Assembly: GCA_030538605.1 (NCBI GenBank)
Contig: JAUNTQ010000018.1
Span: 1-46,805 of the forward strand
DNA from: Pseudomonadota bacterium
GTDB taxonomy: Bacteria > Pseudomonadota > Gammaproteobacteria > Burkholderiales > Burkholderiaceae_C
Direction: 5' to 3'
DNA length: 46,805 nt
Below, piece by piece: positions 15,183 through 23,407 of this stretch; positions within the stretch are counted from its first letter, which is position 1, and the number at the start of each line of letters is the position of its first letter. The notes below the pieces were generated by a model. It was not told where the DNA came from. It did not search any database and saw only the letters and a program-made list of their open reading frames with translations. A program made the position numbers and the translations under genes.

Positions 15183-16325
15183 ATGAACGCCCATGCCATC
15201 GAGCGCATCGAGGCCCGCATCCTCGACATTCCCACCATCCGCCCGCACAAGCTGTCGTTCGGCACCATTGCCCGCCAGTCGCCGGTGATCGTGCAGCTGT
15301 GGCTGCGCGGCGGGGCCACGGGCTTTGGTGAAGCGGCCACCATCGGCGGGCCGTCGTGGAACGAGGAGTCGCCCGAGAGCATCCTGCACGCCGTTGAAAA
15401 CCACCTGGCTGCGGCCTTGCTGGGGCAGGACGCGGGCCGTTTCGAGGCGCTGCTGGCGCGCATGGACCTGGCCTGCAAGGGCAACGCCTTCGCCAAGGGC
15501 GCGGTGGAAATGGCGGCGGTGGATGCGGTGGCGCGCGCACAGGGCCTGCCCGCCTGGCAGCTGCTGGGCGGCAAGCTGCACGAGCGCCTGCCGCTGGCCT
15601 GGACACTGGCCAGCGGCGACGCCGAGCGCGACCTGGCCGAAGCCTTCGCGCTGCTGGAGCAGGGCGCACACACGCTGTTCAAGCTCAAGATCGGCGCGCG
15701 CGCGCCCGCCGACGACGTGGCCCACGTCTGCCGCATCGCGCGCGAGCTGCAAGGCCGCGCGCGCCTCACGGTAGACGTGAACCAGGCCTGGGACGGCCAC
15801 ACCGCGCGCTGCCACCTGCCCGCGCTGGTGGCGGCAGGCGTGGCGCTGATCGAGCAGCCCGTGGCGCGCTGGAACCTGCCCGCACTCAAAAGCCTGTCGG
15901 CCCAGCTCGCGCAAGGCATGGTGATGGCCGACGAATCCGTCTGCACCCCGCACGAGGCGCTGGCGCTGGCGCGCGAAGGCGCCTGCCATGTGTTTTCGCT
16001 CAAGGTGGCCAAGCACGGCGGCCTGCTGCGCACGCGCGAGGTGGCTGCCATTGCCCGCGCGGCAGACATCGGCTGGTACGGCGGCACCATGCTGGAGACC
16101 TCCATCGGCAGCGCCGCCTCCGCACACGTGTTCGCCACGCTGGCGGGCACGCACCACGGCTGCGAGCTGTTCGGCCCGCAGCTGCTGGTGGAAGACCTGG
16201 TGGCGGCCCCCATGCCCCGCGCCGATGGCCACCTGCTGCTGCCCGATGGGCCGGGCTTCGGCGTCGAGGTCGATGTGCGCCAGCTCGAGCGCTTCGACCG
16301 CCGCCGCGCCCGCACACATCGTTGA
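15183..16325 (+). CDS. catB: Muconate cycloisomerase
   Basis: A 380-residue enolase-superfamily enzyme that lactonises cis,cis-muconate to muconolactone in the catechol branch of the beta-ketoadipate pathway. Key residues are visible: KLK (K167 and K169), the metal ligands D198 (DVNQAWD), E224 (EQP) and D250 (ADES), and the second acid/base lysine K274 in SLKVAKHGG. The N-terminal capping domain includes FGTIARQSPVIVQLWLRGG and GFGEAATIGGPSWNEESPE, typical of muconate rather than other cycloisomerases. The ATG at 15183 gives MNAHAIERIEARILDIPT. A longer open frame upstream runs back across the divergent regulator gene and is not used. catC follows after 18 bp. Confidence 0.94.
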   Translation: MNAHAIERIEARILDIPTIRPHKLSFGTIARQSPVIVQLWLRGGATGFGEAATIGGPSWNEESPESILHAVENHLAAALLGQDAGRFEALLARMDLACKGNAFAKGAVEMAAVDAVARAQGLPAWQLLGGKLHERLPLAWTLASGDAERDLAEAFALLEQGAHTLFKLKIGARAPADDVAHVCRIARELQGRARLTVDVNQAWDGHTARCHLPALVAAGVALIEQPVARWNLPALKSLSAQLAQGMVMADESVCTPHEALALAREGACHVFSLKVAKHGGLLRTREVAAIARAADIGWYGGTMLETSIGSAASAHVFATLAGTHHGCELFGPQLLVEDLVAAPMPRADGHLLLPDGPGFGVEVDVRQLERFDRRRARTHR

Positions 16326-16343
16326 TCAAGAAGGAGACCCCGC

Positions 16344-16628
16344 ATGCTGTTTCTGGTTCGCATGGACGTACACCCGCCCACCCACCTGAGCGCGGCCGCG
16401 TTCGACGAGATCAAGGCGCGCGAAAAAGCCTATGCCGAAAAGCTGCAACGCGAAGGCGTGTGGCGCCACCTGTGGCGCGTGGTGGGCGAATACGCCAACG
16501 TCAGCGTGTTCGACGCGGGCAGCAACGACGAGCTGCACCAGCTGCTCTCGGGCCTGCCGCTGTTTCCGTACATGCGCATTCACGTCACGCCGCTGGCGCG
16601 CCACCCCTCGGCCGTCACGGCTGCGTGA
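16344..16628 (+). CDS. catC: Muconolactone delta-isomerase
   Basis: A 94-residue enzyme that isomerises muconolactone to beta-ketoadipate enol-lactone. The sequence starts MLFLVRMDVHPP and contains the family blocks EKAYAEKLQREG, LWRVVGEYANVSVFDAGSND and LLSGLPLFPYM, with the conserved glutamate of the active site. The length matches the normal 92-96 residues. A ribosome-binding site AAGGAG lies just before the ATG. It is placed between catB and the binding protein gene in the same orientation, so a single cat operon is likely. Confidence 0.95.
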   Translation: MLFLVRMDVHPPTHLSAAAFDEIKAREKAYAEKLQREGVWRHLWRVVGEYANVSVFDAGSNDELHQLLSGLPLFPYMRIHVTPLARHPSAVTAA

Positions 16629-16661
16629 CATGTCCCATTGATCTGCCCCAAGGAAGCCGTG

Positions 16662-17663
16662 ATGAAGCGCATTGTTCGCCGCCCCCTGTCCCGCCGCGCC
16701 GCGCTGCCGCTGCTGGCCGCGCTCACCCTCGGCCCGCTGGCCGCACCCGTGCTGGCCGCTGACACCTGGCCCACGCGCCCCGTGCGCTGGGTGGTGCCCT
16801 TTCCCCCCGGCGGCGCGATGGACGTGATCGCCCGCACGCTGGCCGACGAGCTGGCCCAGTCGCTGGGCCGCCCCTTCGTCATCGAAAACCGCCCCGGCGC
16901 GGGCGGCAACATCGGTGCCGACCAGGTGGCCAAGGCCAGGCCCGACGGCCACACCATGATGATCACCTCCATCGGCATGGCCACCAACCCCTATCTGTAC
17001 CAGCGCCTGTCCTACGACCCGGTGAAAGACTTCGCCCCCGTCAGCCTGCTGGCCGTGGTGCCCAACGTGCTGGTCACCAACCAGACGCAGCCGAACGTGA
17101 AAAGCGTGCAAGACGTGCTGGCCGCCGCACGCGCGCAGCCCGATCAGCTCACCTACGCATCGGCCGGCGTGGGCACCTCCATCCACCTGGCGGGCGAGCT
17201 GTTTGCCCACATGGGCCAGGTGCAGCTGCGGCACGTGCCGTATCGCGGCAGCGGCCCCGCCGTGGCCGACCTGCTGGGCGGGCAGGTGAACTACATGTTC
17301 GACAGCATCACCTCGGCCAAGCCCCACATCGACGCGGGCAAGCTGCGCGTGCTGGGCATCACCACCGCCAGGCGCTCGCCCGCACTGCCGGGCGTGCCCA
17401 CCATCGCCGAAGCCGGTCTGCCGGGCTACGACCTGTCGCCCTGGTTTGCCGTCTTCATGCCCGCAGGCACGCCTGCGCCCATCGTGGCCAGGCTCAACCA
17501 GGCGCTGCTCAGCGCCATGGCCAAACCAGAAGTGAAAGCCAGACTGGCCTCGGTGGGGGCCGAGCCCATCGGCTCATCGCCCGCCGAGCTGGCCACGCAC
17601 CTGGCGGCAGAATCCAGGCGCTGGGGCCAGATCATTCGCGAGCGCGACATTTCCGCGGATTGA
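16662..17663 (+). CDS. Tripartite tricarboxylate transporter receptor (TctC/Bug family), orphan
   Basis: A 333-residue periplasmic binding protein of the Bug family, very numerous in Comamonadaceae and Bordetella. After an Arg-rich signal peptide (MKRIVRRPLSRRAALPLLAALT, cleaved near VLAAD) it shows the family blocks WPTRPVRWVVPFPPGGAMDVIAR, VIENRPGAGGNIGADQVAKA, the Ala/Gly loop FDSITSAKPHI and GVPTIAEAGLPGYD. No tctA or tctB membrane genes are nearby, so it either borrows a transporter or acts as a sensor. It sits between catC and catD, so its ligand may be an intermediate or relative of the muconate pathway. The ATG at 16662 follows AAGGAAG; an upstream in-frame ATG at 16638 lacks a good site. 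Confidence 0.9.
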   Translation: MKRIVRRPLSRRAALPLLAALTLGPLAAPVLAADTWPTRPVRWVVPFPPGGAMDVIARTLADELAQSLGRPFVIENRPGAGGNIGADQVAKARPDGHTMMITSIGMATNPYLYQRLSYDPVKDFAPVSLLAVVPNVLVTNQTQPNVKSVQDVLAAARAQPDQLTYASAGVGTSIHLAGELFAHMGQVQLRHVPYRGSGPAVADLLGGQVNYMFDSITSAKPHIDAGKLRVLGITTARRSPALPGVPTIAEAGLPGYDLSPWFAVFMPAGTPAPIVARLNQALLSAMAKPEVKARLASVGAEPIGSSPAELATHLAAESRRWGQIIRERDISAD

Positions 17664-17702
17664 CGCTGCCCCACACACCGCCACCAACCGAGCACCGTGC
17701 CG

Positions 17703-18482
17703 ATGGCTGACCTGCCCCTTTTGCCCTTGCACCACGAACTGCACGGCGCGCCCGATGCGCCGCCCGTCATCCTCGCGCACTCGCTGGGCAGCGACCTGAC
17801 CATGTGGGACGAGCAGGTGGCCGCCTTCTCGCGCCACCTGCGCGTGCTGCGCTACGACGCGCGCGGCCATGGCCGCTCCGGCACGCCGCAGGGGCCGTAC
17901 ACGCTCTCGCAGATGGGGCAGGACGTGATCGACCTCATGAACCACCTGGGCATCGAACGTGCGCATTTCTGCGGCCTGTCCATGGGCGGCCTCACCGGTC
18001 TGTGGCTGGCCGCACACCACCCGCAGCGCCTGCACACGCTGGCCGCGTGCAACACGGCGGCGCGCGTCGGCTCTGCGCAGGGCTGGGCCGAGCGCGTGGC
18101 GCAAGTGCAGCACAGCGGCATGGCCGAGCTGGCCACGCGCATCGTGCCGCGCTGGTTCTCGCCCGGCTTCGACCAGGCCGAGCCGGCCCGCATAGCCGAG
18201 CTGCAAGCCGTGTTCCGCGCCACGTCGCCTCACGGCTACATCGCCACCTGCCAGGCGCTGGCCAAGGCCGATTTGCGCACCCGCCTGCCCGGCCTGCACA
18301 CCCCCACGCTGGTGGTGGGCGGCAGCCACGACGTGTCCACCCCGCCCGCGCAGGCCGACGAGCTGGCGCGCGGCCTGCCCAACGCGCGGCAGGTGCTGCT
18401 GCCGACGGGGCACCTGTCCAACGTGGAGCAGCCTGAGGCCTTCAACGCCGCCGTGCTCGGCTTCGTGGGTGCCACTCCTTAA
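17703..18482 (+). CDS. catD: 3-oxoadipate enol-lactonase
   Basis: A roughly 259-residue alpha/beta hydrolase that opens beta-ketoadipate enol-lactone to beta-ketoadipate. Visible marks are the oxyanion-hole region ILAHSLGSDLTMWDEQ, RYDARGHGRSG, the nucleophile elbow GLSMGGLTG (catalytic Ser), VVGGSHDVSTPP (Asp), and the C-terminal catalytic His in LPTGHLSNVEQPEAF. It could equally be named pcaD, as the two are isofunctional. The start could be ATG 17703 or an in-frame GTG at 17697; neither has a strong ribosome-binding site. It lies between the TctC gene and pcaI in one orientation. Confidence 0.92.
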   Translation: MADLPLLPLHHELHGAPDAPPVILAHSLGSDLTMWDEQVAAFSRHLRVLRYDARGHGRSGTPQGPYTLSQMGQDVIDLMNHLGIERAHFCGLSMGGLTGLWLAAHHPQRLHTLAACNTAARVGSAQGWAERVAQVQHSGMAELATRIVPRWFSPGFDQAEPARIAELQAVFRATSPHGYIATCQALAKADLRTRLPGLHTPTLVVGGSHDVSTPPAQADELARGLPNARQVLLPTGHLSNVEQPEAFNAAVLGFVGATP

Positions 18483-18518
18483 CATGGCCCACCGCGCCCC
18501 GGCGCGCATGGAGACCGC

Positions 18519-19229
18519 ATGATCGACAAGCAATCCCCCACCGTGGCCGACGCCTTGGCCGGCGTGGCCGACGGTGCCACCGTGCTCATCGGCGGCTTTG
18601 GCACCGCCGGCATTCCCAATGAGCTGATCGAAGGGCTGATCGCCCAGGGCGCGAAAGACCTGACCCTGGTGTGCAACAACGCGGGCAATGGCGAACACGG
18701 CATCGCCGCGCTCATCCAGGCGCGGCGCGTGCGCAAGATCATTTGCAGCTTTCCGCGCCAGGCCGACAGCCACGTGTTCGACGCCGCCTACCGTGCGGGC
18801 GCGCTTGAGCTTGAACTCGTGCCCCAGGGCAATCTGGCCGAGCGCCTGCGCGCCGCAGGTGCGGGTGTGGGTGCCTTCTTCACCCCCACCGGCTATGGCA
18901 CTGAACTCGCGAAAAATGCCGACGGCAGTCCCAAGGAAACGCGCCGCATCAACGGGCGCGACCACGTGCTCGAATACCCCATCCACGGCGACGTGGCCCT
19001 GGTCAAGGCCGAGCGCTGCGACCGCTGGGGCAACCTGACCTACCGCATGGCCGCGCGCAACTTCGGCCCCGTGATGGCGATGGCGGCCAAGTGCACCGTC
19101 GCCAGCGTGCACGAAGTGGTGGCGCTGGGCGAGCTGGACCCCGAAAGCATCGTCACCCCCGGCATCTTCGTCAGCAAGGTCGTGCAGGTGCCGCGCGTGG
19201 CCACACAGGCCGGTGGGTTCAAGGCGTGA
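18519..19229 (+). CDS. pcaI: 3-oxoadipate CoA-transferase, subunit A
   Basis: A 236-residue alpha subunit of the CoA-transferase that moves CoA from succinyl-CoA to 3-oxoadipate. Family I CoA-transferase marks include VLIGGFGTAGIPNELIEGL near the N-terminus (the glycine-rich CoA site), LTLVCNNAG, ICSFPRQAD, LVPQGNLAERLRAAGAGVGAFFTPTGYGT split over about 100-130, and KAERCDRWGNLTYR. The length is normal. It precedes the beta subunit gene by 19 bp. Paralogous acetoacetate transferases look similar; the neighbouring cat genes and pcaF support 3-oxoadipate as substrate. Confidence 0.92.
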   Translation: MIDKQSPTVADALAGVADGATVLIGGFGTAGIPNELIEGLIAQGAKDLTLVCNNAGNGEHGIAALIQARRVRKIICSFPRQADSHVFDAAYRAGALELELVPQGNLAERLRAAGAGVGAFFTPTGYGTELAKNADGSPKETRRINGRDHVLEYPIHGDVALVKAERCDRWGNLTYRMAARNFGPVMAMAAKCTVASVHEVVALGELDPESIVTPGIFVSKVVQVPRVATQAGGFKA

Positions 19230-19248
19230 AGGCGCAGGAGGCAAAGGC

Positions 19249-19896
19249 GTGAGCAGCTACCAGAAAAGAAGCAAAGACGAACTCGCCCACCGCGTGGCGC
19301 AAGACATTCCCGACGGTGCTTATGTGAACCTGGGCATCGGCCAGCCCACGCTGGTGGCCAACCACATCCCGCCGGGGCGCGAGGTCATCCTGCACAGCGA
19401 GAACGGCATCCTCGGCATGGGCCCCGCGCCTGCGGCGGGGCAAGAAGATTACGACCTCATCAACGCCGGCAAGCAGCCCGTCACCCTGCTGCCGGGCGGC
19501 GCGTTTTTCCACCACGCCGACAGCTTCGCCATGATGCGCGGCGGCCACCTGGATGTGTGCGTGCTGGGCGCGTTTCAGGTCTCAGCCACGGGCGACCTGG
19601 CCAACTGGAGCACCGGCGAGCCGGGTGCCATCCCCGCCGTGGGCGGCGCGATGGACCTGGCCGTGGGGGCCAGGCAGACCTGGGTGATGATGGATCTGCT
19701 CACCAGGCAGGGCACCAGCAAGATCGTCGCGCAGTGCAGCTACCCGCTCACCGCCATTGGCTGCGTCAAGCGCATCTACACTGACCTGGCCACCTTTGAA
19801 TGCACGCCTGCGGGCCTGCGTCTGGTGGATGCCGTGGAAGGTCTGGCGCTGGACGAACTGCAAGCGCTTGTGGGTCAGCCGATATTGGCAATTTAA
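19249..19896 (+). CDS. pcaJ: 3-oxoadipate CoA-transferase, subunit B
   Basis: A 215-residue beta subunit that carries the catalytic glutamate (E51 in HSENGILGMGP), which forms the enzyme-CoA thioester. Other marks are YVNLGIGQPTLVANHIP, LLPGGAFFHHADSFAMMRGGH, GDLANWSTGEPGAIPAVGGAMDL and VAQCSYPLTAIGCVKRIYTDLA. The GTG at 19249 is chosen because AGGAGG precedes it at 8 bp and it gives the usual MSSYQKRSKDELAHRVAQDIP start. The in-frame start at 19213 would overlap pcaI. A 57-bp gap with a repeat remnant separates it from pcaF. Confidence 0.93.
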   Translation: MSSYQKRSKDELAHRVAQDIPDGAYVNLGIGQPTLVANHIPPGREVILHSENGILGMGPAPAAGQEDYDLINAGKQPVTLLPGGAFFHHADSFAMMRGGHLDVCVLGAFQVSATGDLANWSTGEPGAIPAVGGAMDLAVGARQTWVMMDLLTRQGTSKIVAQCSYPLTAIGCVKRIYTDLATFECTPAGLRLVDAVEGLALDELQALVGQPILAI

Positions 19897-19898
19897 GC

Positions 19899-19944
19899 CG
19901 CAATCGCCCGTCTGACGGGCGCAAGAAGCTATATTTTTTATAGG
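19899..19944. repeat. Degenerate half-repeat between pcaJ and pcaF
   Basis: CAATCGCCCGTCTGACGGGC and GCGCAAGAAGCTATATTTTT follow the same plan as the groES-groEL spacer copy (CGCCCGTCAATCAAGCGCAAGATGCTATG). The CGCCCGTCTGACGGGCG part forms a small hairpin. Confidence 0.45.
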
Positions 19945-19953
19945 AAACTCAGT

Positions 19954-21156
19954 ATGAAACAAGCCTTCATCGTCGATGCCATCCGCACCCCCTTTGGCCG
20001 CTACGGCGGTGCCCTGAGCAGCGTGCGCACCGACGACCTGGGCGCCATCCCGCTCAAGGCCCTGATGGCGCGCAATCCCCAGGTGGATTGGGCAGCGGTC
20101 ACCGACGTGATCTACGGCTGCGCCAACCAGGCGGGCGAAGACAACCGCAACGTCGCCCACATGGCCAGCCTGCTGGCGGGCCTGCCGCTGGAAGTGCCCG
20201 GTGCCACGCTCAACCGCCTGTGCGGCTCGGGCCTGGACGCCGTGGGCACCGCCGCGCGCGCCATCAAGGCAGGCGAAGCGGGCCTGATGATCGCCGGTGG
20301 CGTCGAGAGCATGAGCCGCGCGCCCTTCGTCATGCCCAAGGCCGAAAGCGCCTTCAGCCGCGCCAACGCGGTCTACGACACCACCATCGGCTGGCGCTTC
20401 ATCAACAAGCTGATGAAGGCGCGATACGGCGTCGATTCGATGCCCGAAACCGCCGAGAACGTGGCCACCGATTACAAGATCGAGCGCGAAGCGCAAGACA
20501 AGATGGCCCTGGCCAGCCAGCAGCGCGCCGTGGCCGCGCAAAAGGCCGGCCACCTGGCACGCGAGATCACGCCCGTGAGCATTGCGCAGCGCAAAGGCGA
20601 CCCGGTGCTCGTCGACACCGACGAACACCCGCGCGAAACCAGCCTTGAAAAGCTCGCCAGCCTCAAAGGCGTGGTGCGGCCCGACGGCACGGTGACGGCA
20701 GGCAACGCCAGCGGCGTGAACGACGGCGCGTGTGCGCTGCTGCTGGCCGACGAAGCCAGCGCCGCCCAATACGGCCTGACGCCGAAAGCCCGCGTGGTCG
20801 GCATGGCCGTGGCCGGCGTGCCCCCGCGCGTGATGGGCATCGGCCCCGCGCCCGCCACCGAAAAGGTGCTGGCCCTCACCGGCCTCAAGCTCGACCAGAT
20901 CGACGTGATCGAACTCAACGAAGCCTTCGCCGCCCAAGGCCTGGCCGTGCTGCGCATGCTGGGTCTGAAAGACGACGACGCCCGCGTCAACGCCTGGGGC
21001 GGTGCCATCGCCCTGGGCCACCCGCTGGGCGCATCCGGCGCGCGCCTGGCCACCACCGCCGTCAACCGCCTGCACGCGCAAGGCGGCCAATACGCGCTGT
21101 GCACCATGTGCATCGGCGTGGGGCAGGGCATTGCGCTGGTGCTCGAAAAAGTCTGA
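19954..21156 (+). CDS. pcaF: Beta-ketoadipyl-CoA thiolase
   Basis: A 400-residue thiolase that cleaves 3-oxoadipyl-CoA to succinyl-CoA and acetyl-CoA, the last step of the pathway. The acyl-accepting Cys is C90 (NRLCGSGLDAVG). The NEAFAAQ motif, the catalytic His in GHPLGASGAR and the C-terminal Cys in CTMCIGVGQG are all present. The N-terminus DAIRTPFGRYGGALSSVRTDDL is typical of PcaF/PaaJ rather than acetoacetyl-CoA thiolases. It follows pcaIJ in the same orientation. PaaJ of the phenylacetate pathway does the same chemistry, but the cat/pca neighbours favour pcaF. Confidence 0.93.
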   Translation: MKQAFIVDAIRTPFGRYGGALSSVRTDDLGAIPLKALMARNPQVDWAAVTDVIYGCANQAGEDNRNVAHMASLLAGLPLEVPGATLNRLCGSGLDAVGTAARAIKAGEAGLMIAGGVESMSRAPFVMPKAESAFSRANAVYDTTIGWRFINKLMKARYGVDSMPETAENVATDYKIEREAQDKMALASQQRAVAAQKAGHLAREITPVSIAQRKGDPVLVDTDEHPRETSLEKLASLKGVVRPDGTVTAGNASGVNDGACALLLADEASAAQYGLTPKARVVGMAVAGVPPRVMGIGPAPATEKVLALTGLKLDQIDVIELNEAFAAQGLAVLRMLGLKDDDARVNAWGGAIALGHPLGASGARLATTAVNRLHAQGGQYALCTMCIGVGQGIALVLEKV

Positions 21157-21192
21157 CCAGGCACCGCGCGGTTTCCGCCGTCCCCCGGTTTT

Positions 21193-21229
21193 GCTCCCTC
21201 TCCCTTTGGGAGAGGCTTGGGGTGAGGGC
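21193..21229. repeat. CTCCCTCTCCCTTTGGGAGAGG half-element
   Basis: GCTCCCTCTCCCTTTGGGAG followed by AGGCTTGGGGTGAGGGC. It is a single hairpin with the inward GGGGTGAGGG block, a sub-type of the GC-rich element found in fdh1A. It lies between pcaF and the second TctC gene. Confidence 0.7.
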
Positions 21230-21304
21230 CGCCCACCTTCGCACCGCCGCGCGGCTGGCATCGCTGCCGTCCCCCTTTTCACTTCAATCACCAGGAGACA
21301 TCAC

Positions 21305-22297
21305 ATGACCCCCTCATCCCCCCGCCGCCGCGCCCTCACCGCCGCCGCTGCCCTGGCGCTGGCCGCCATGCTGCCCGGCGCCGCGCTGGCGCAGGCCGCG
21401 TATCCCGCCCGGCCCATCACCCTCGTCGTGCCCTTCTCGGCCGGGGGCACCACCGACATCCTCGCCCGCATCCTGGGCAAATCGCTGGAAGGCGAGCTGG
21501 GCCAGCCCATCGTCATCGACAACCGCGCAGGCGCAGGCGGCAACATCGGCGCGCAAGCCGCCGCGCGTGCGGCGGCAGACGGCTACACCCTGTTCATGGG
21601 CACCGTCGGCACGCACGCCATCAACGAAGCCCTCTACCGCAACCTGCCCTACAGCCCGCTGGGCGACTTCGCCCCCATCAGCCGCGTGGCCATGGTGCCC
21701 AACATGCTCGTCGTCCATCCCTCGCGTCCCTACAAAACCGTGCAGGAGCTGATCGACTACGCCAAGGCCAACCCCGGCAAAGTCAACATGGCCTCCTCGG
21801 GCAACGGCACCTCCATCCACCTCTCGGGCGAGTTGTTCAAGGCGCTGGCCAAGGTCGACATGACCCACGTCCCCTACAAAGGCAGCGCCCCCGCCATCGC
21901 CGACCTGCTGGGCGGTGCCACCGACGTCATGTTCGACAACATGCCCTCGGCCATCGCCCACGTGCGCGCAGGCAAGCTGCGCGCGCTGGCCGTCACCACC
22001 GACAAGCGCAGCGCCGAAATGCCCGACCTGCCCACCATCGCCGAAGCAGGCGTGCCCGGCTACGCGGCCACCTCATGGTTCGGCCTGTTCACCAGCCGCA
22101 AAACCCCGCCCGACGTGGTCGCCAAGCTCAGCGCCGCCGTCGTCAAATCGCTCGCCAAGCCCGAAGTCGCCAAGCAAATGGCCGAACAAGGTGCCGTGGC
22201 CCACCCCGAAAGCCCCGCCGAATTCGAAACCTTCATCAAGGCCGAAACCGCCAAATGGGCCCCGGTCGTCAAGCAATCCGGCGCGCGGCTGGACTGA
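21305..22297 (+). CDS. Tripartite tricarboxylate transporter receptor (TctC/Bug family), second orphan
   Basis: A 330-residue Bug-family periplasmic binding protein. The signal peptide is Arg-rich then hydrophobic (SPRRRALTAAAALALAAML, cleaved after ALAQA). Family blocks are YPARPITLVVPFSAGGTTDILAR, VIDNRAGAGGNIGAQAAARA, MFDNMPSAIAHVRAGKLRALAV and LPTIAEAGVPGYA. The two Bug proteins of this window have the same domain plan but clearly different sequences, so they are not a recent duplication. Its ligand is unknown. It may serve uptake of an aromatic or dicarboxylate linked to the cat/pca genes. AGGAG lies 9 bp before the ATG. Confidence 0.9.
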   Translation: MTPSSPRRRALTAAAALALAAMLPGAALAQAAYPARPITLVVPFSAGGTTDILARILGKSLEGELGQPIVIDNRAGAGGNIGAQAAARAAADGYTLFMGTVGTHAINEALYRNLPYSPLGDFAPISRVAMVPNMLVVHPSRPYKTVQELIDYAKANPGKVNMASSGNGTSIHLSGELFKALAKVDMTHVPYKGSAPAIADLLGGATDVMFDNMPSAIAHVRAGKLRALAVTTDKRSAEMPDLPTIAEAGVPGYAATSWFGLFTSRKTPPDVVAKLSAAVVKSLAKPEVAKQMAEQGAVAHPESPAEFETFIKAETAKWAPVVKQSGARLD

Positions 22298-22350
22298 GCG
22301 GCAGGGCACGCCGCCGGGGTGTGGTGTGTACTTGGTATGGATAAAAACAT

Positions 22351-22426
22351 AGCTGCTTGCGCAGGTTATGAAACGATTTCATATATAAATCACAATGAAA
22401 TTGTTTAATAAACTACGCAAACAGCT
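22351..22426. repeat. 76-bp AT-rich palindrome, copy 2 of 5
   Basis: Begins AGCTGCTTGCGCAGG and ends CTACGCAAACAGCT, with inner arms GAAACGATTTCAT and ATGAAATTGTTTA. It lies between the convergent TctC and coq7 genes. A run of seven T follows the right arm, so the hairpin could terminate the TctC transcript. Confidence 0.9.
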
Positions 22427-22463
22427 CATTTTTTTGAGTCAGATTGCTTGACTCAAGCGCCCG

Positions 22464-23099
22464 TCACACCCGGTGCGCCGTCACCGTCATCACCTTCGCC
22501 GCCACCCGCATCAGCCCCCGCACCGGCGCCGGCAGCGACACACCGCCCGCGTGCAGCGCATCCTCCGCATGACGCGCCTCGTCCTCCTTCATCTGCGCCA
22601 CCACCGCGCGCGACGCCGCATCGCCCGCAGGCAAACGGTCCATGTGGCTGGCCAGATGCGCCTCCACCTGGCGCTCCGTCTCCACCACAAAGCCCAGGCT
22701 CAGCCGGTCGCCCCCCAGGCGCCCCGCCAGCAGCCCGATGCCGAAAGCACCCGCATACCACAGCGGGTTCAGCAGCGAAGCCCGCTCACCCAGCGCATCC
22801 AGCCGCTCACGCGTCCAGGCCAGGTGGTCGGTCTCCTCGCGCGCAGCCGCATCCAGCTGCTGGCGCAGGGCATCGTCACGCGTCATCAGCGCCTGCGACG
22901 TGTAAAGCGCCTGCGCACACACCTCACCCACGTGGTTGACCCGCATCAGCGCCCCTGAAAGCCGCTGCTCCGCCTCCGTCAGCCCTGCATCGGCATCCAC
23001 ATCCTGCGCCGGGCTGGGGCGCGACGCGCGCGGACGCGCAAACAGCGTGCGCAAACTGCCGTCAACGGCAGACAACAGGCGATCGGTCAGGCTCATCAT
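22464..23099 (-). CDS. coq7: 2-polyprenyl-3-methyl-6-methoxy-1,4-benzoquinone monooxygenase
   Basis: A 211-residue diiron hydroxylase for a late step of ubiquinone synthesis, peripheral to the inner membrane. The carboxylate-bridged diiron ligands are visible in [13 protein letters not shown] (Glu), REETDHLAW (E..H), [10 protein letters not shown] (E) and [10 protein letters not shown] (E..H). A hydrophobic stretch ([20 protein letters not shown]) suits membrane association. Start at 23099 or the adjacent ATG at 23096 ([20 protein letters not shown]); a longer upstream frame is not supported. The ubiquinone pathway and this Coq7 form are common in beta-proteobacteria. It is divergent from the porin gene. 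Confidence 0.93.
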   Translation of the reverse strand: MMSLTDRLLSAVDGSLRTLFARPRASRPSPAQDVDADAGLTEAEQRLSGALMRVNHVGEVCAQALYTSQALMTRDDALRQQLDAAAREETDHLAWTRERLDALGERASLLNPLWYAGAFGIGLLAGRLGGDRLSLGFVVETERQVEAHLASHMDRLPAGDAASRAVVAQMKEDEARHAEDALHAGGVSLPAPVRGLMRVAAKVMTVTAHRV

Positions 23100-23407
23100 G
23101 GGGCAATGGTAAGGGATAACCCTCTCTTGTCGAGCAAGTGACCAGGCAGGTCTGGCCCGTTTCATGCTTGCAGCCCTTTTTTGCCAAGTTCGGCAGGCCG
23201 CCATCCCGGCTGTGTTGTCGCCAGCCAACAGAATGGCCTTCAACGGTCCCAAACATGTCGGAAACCTTTGCATGTTGACGCGATGTTAGGTGCAATAGAG
23301 GCAACTTCCCGATTGGGGGGGTTGTGCCGGATCAGTCGGGCTTGGTGGCCCGATTCCAGCCCCTGAGAAGGCGCCGGCGACCTGTATTCAACCTTGGAGA
23401 ACCTGCA
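23100..23407. other. Divergent intergenic region between coq7 and the Omp32-like porin
   Basis: A 308-bp stretch with no gene. It must hold the promoters of both genes. I see no convincing -10/-35 pair, only TTGACG at 23276-23281 as a possible -35 toward the porin. Confidence 0.4.
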
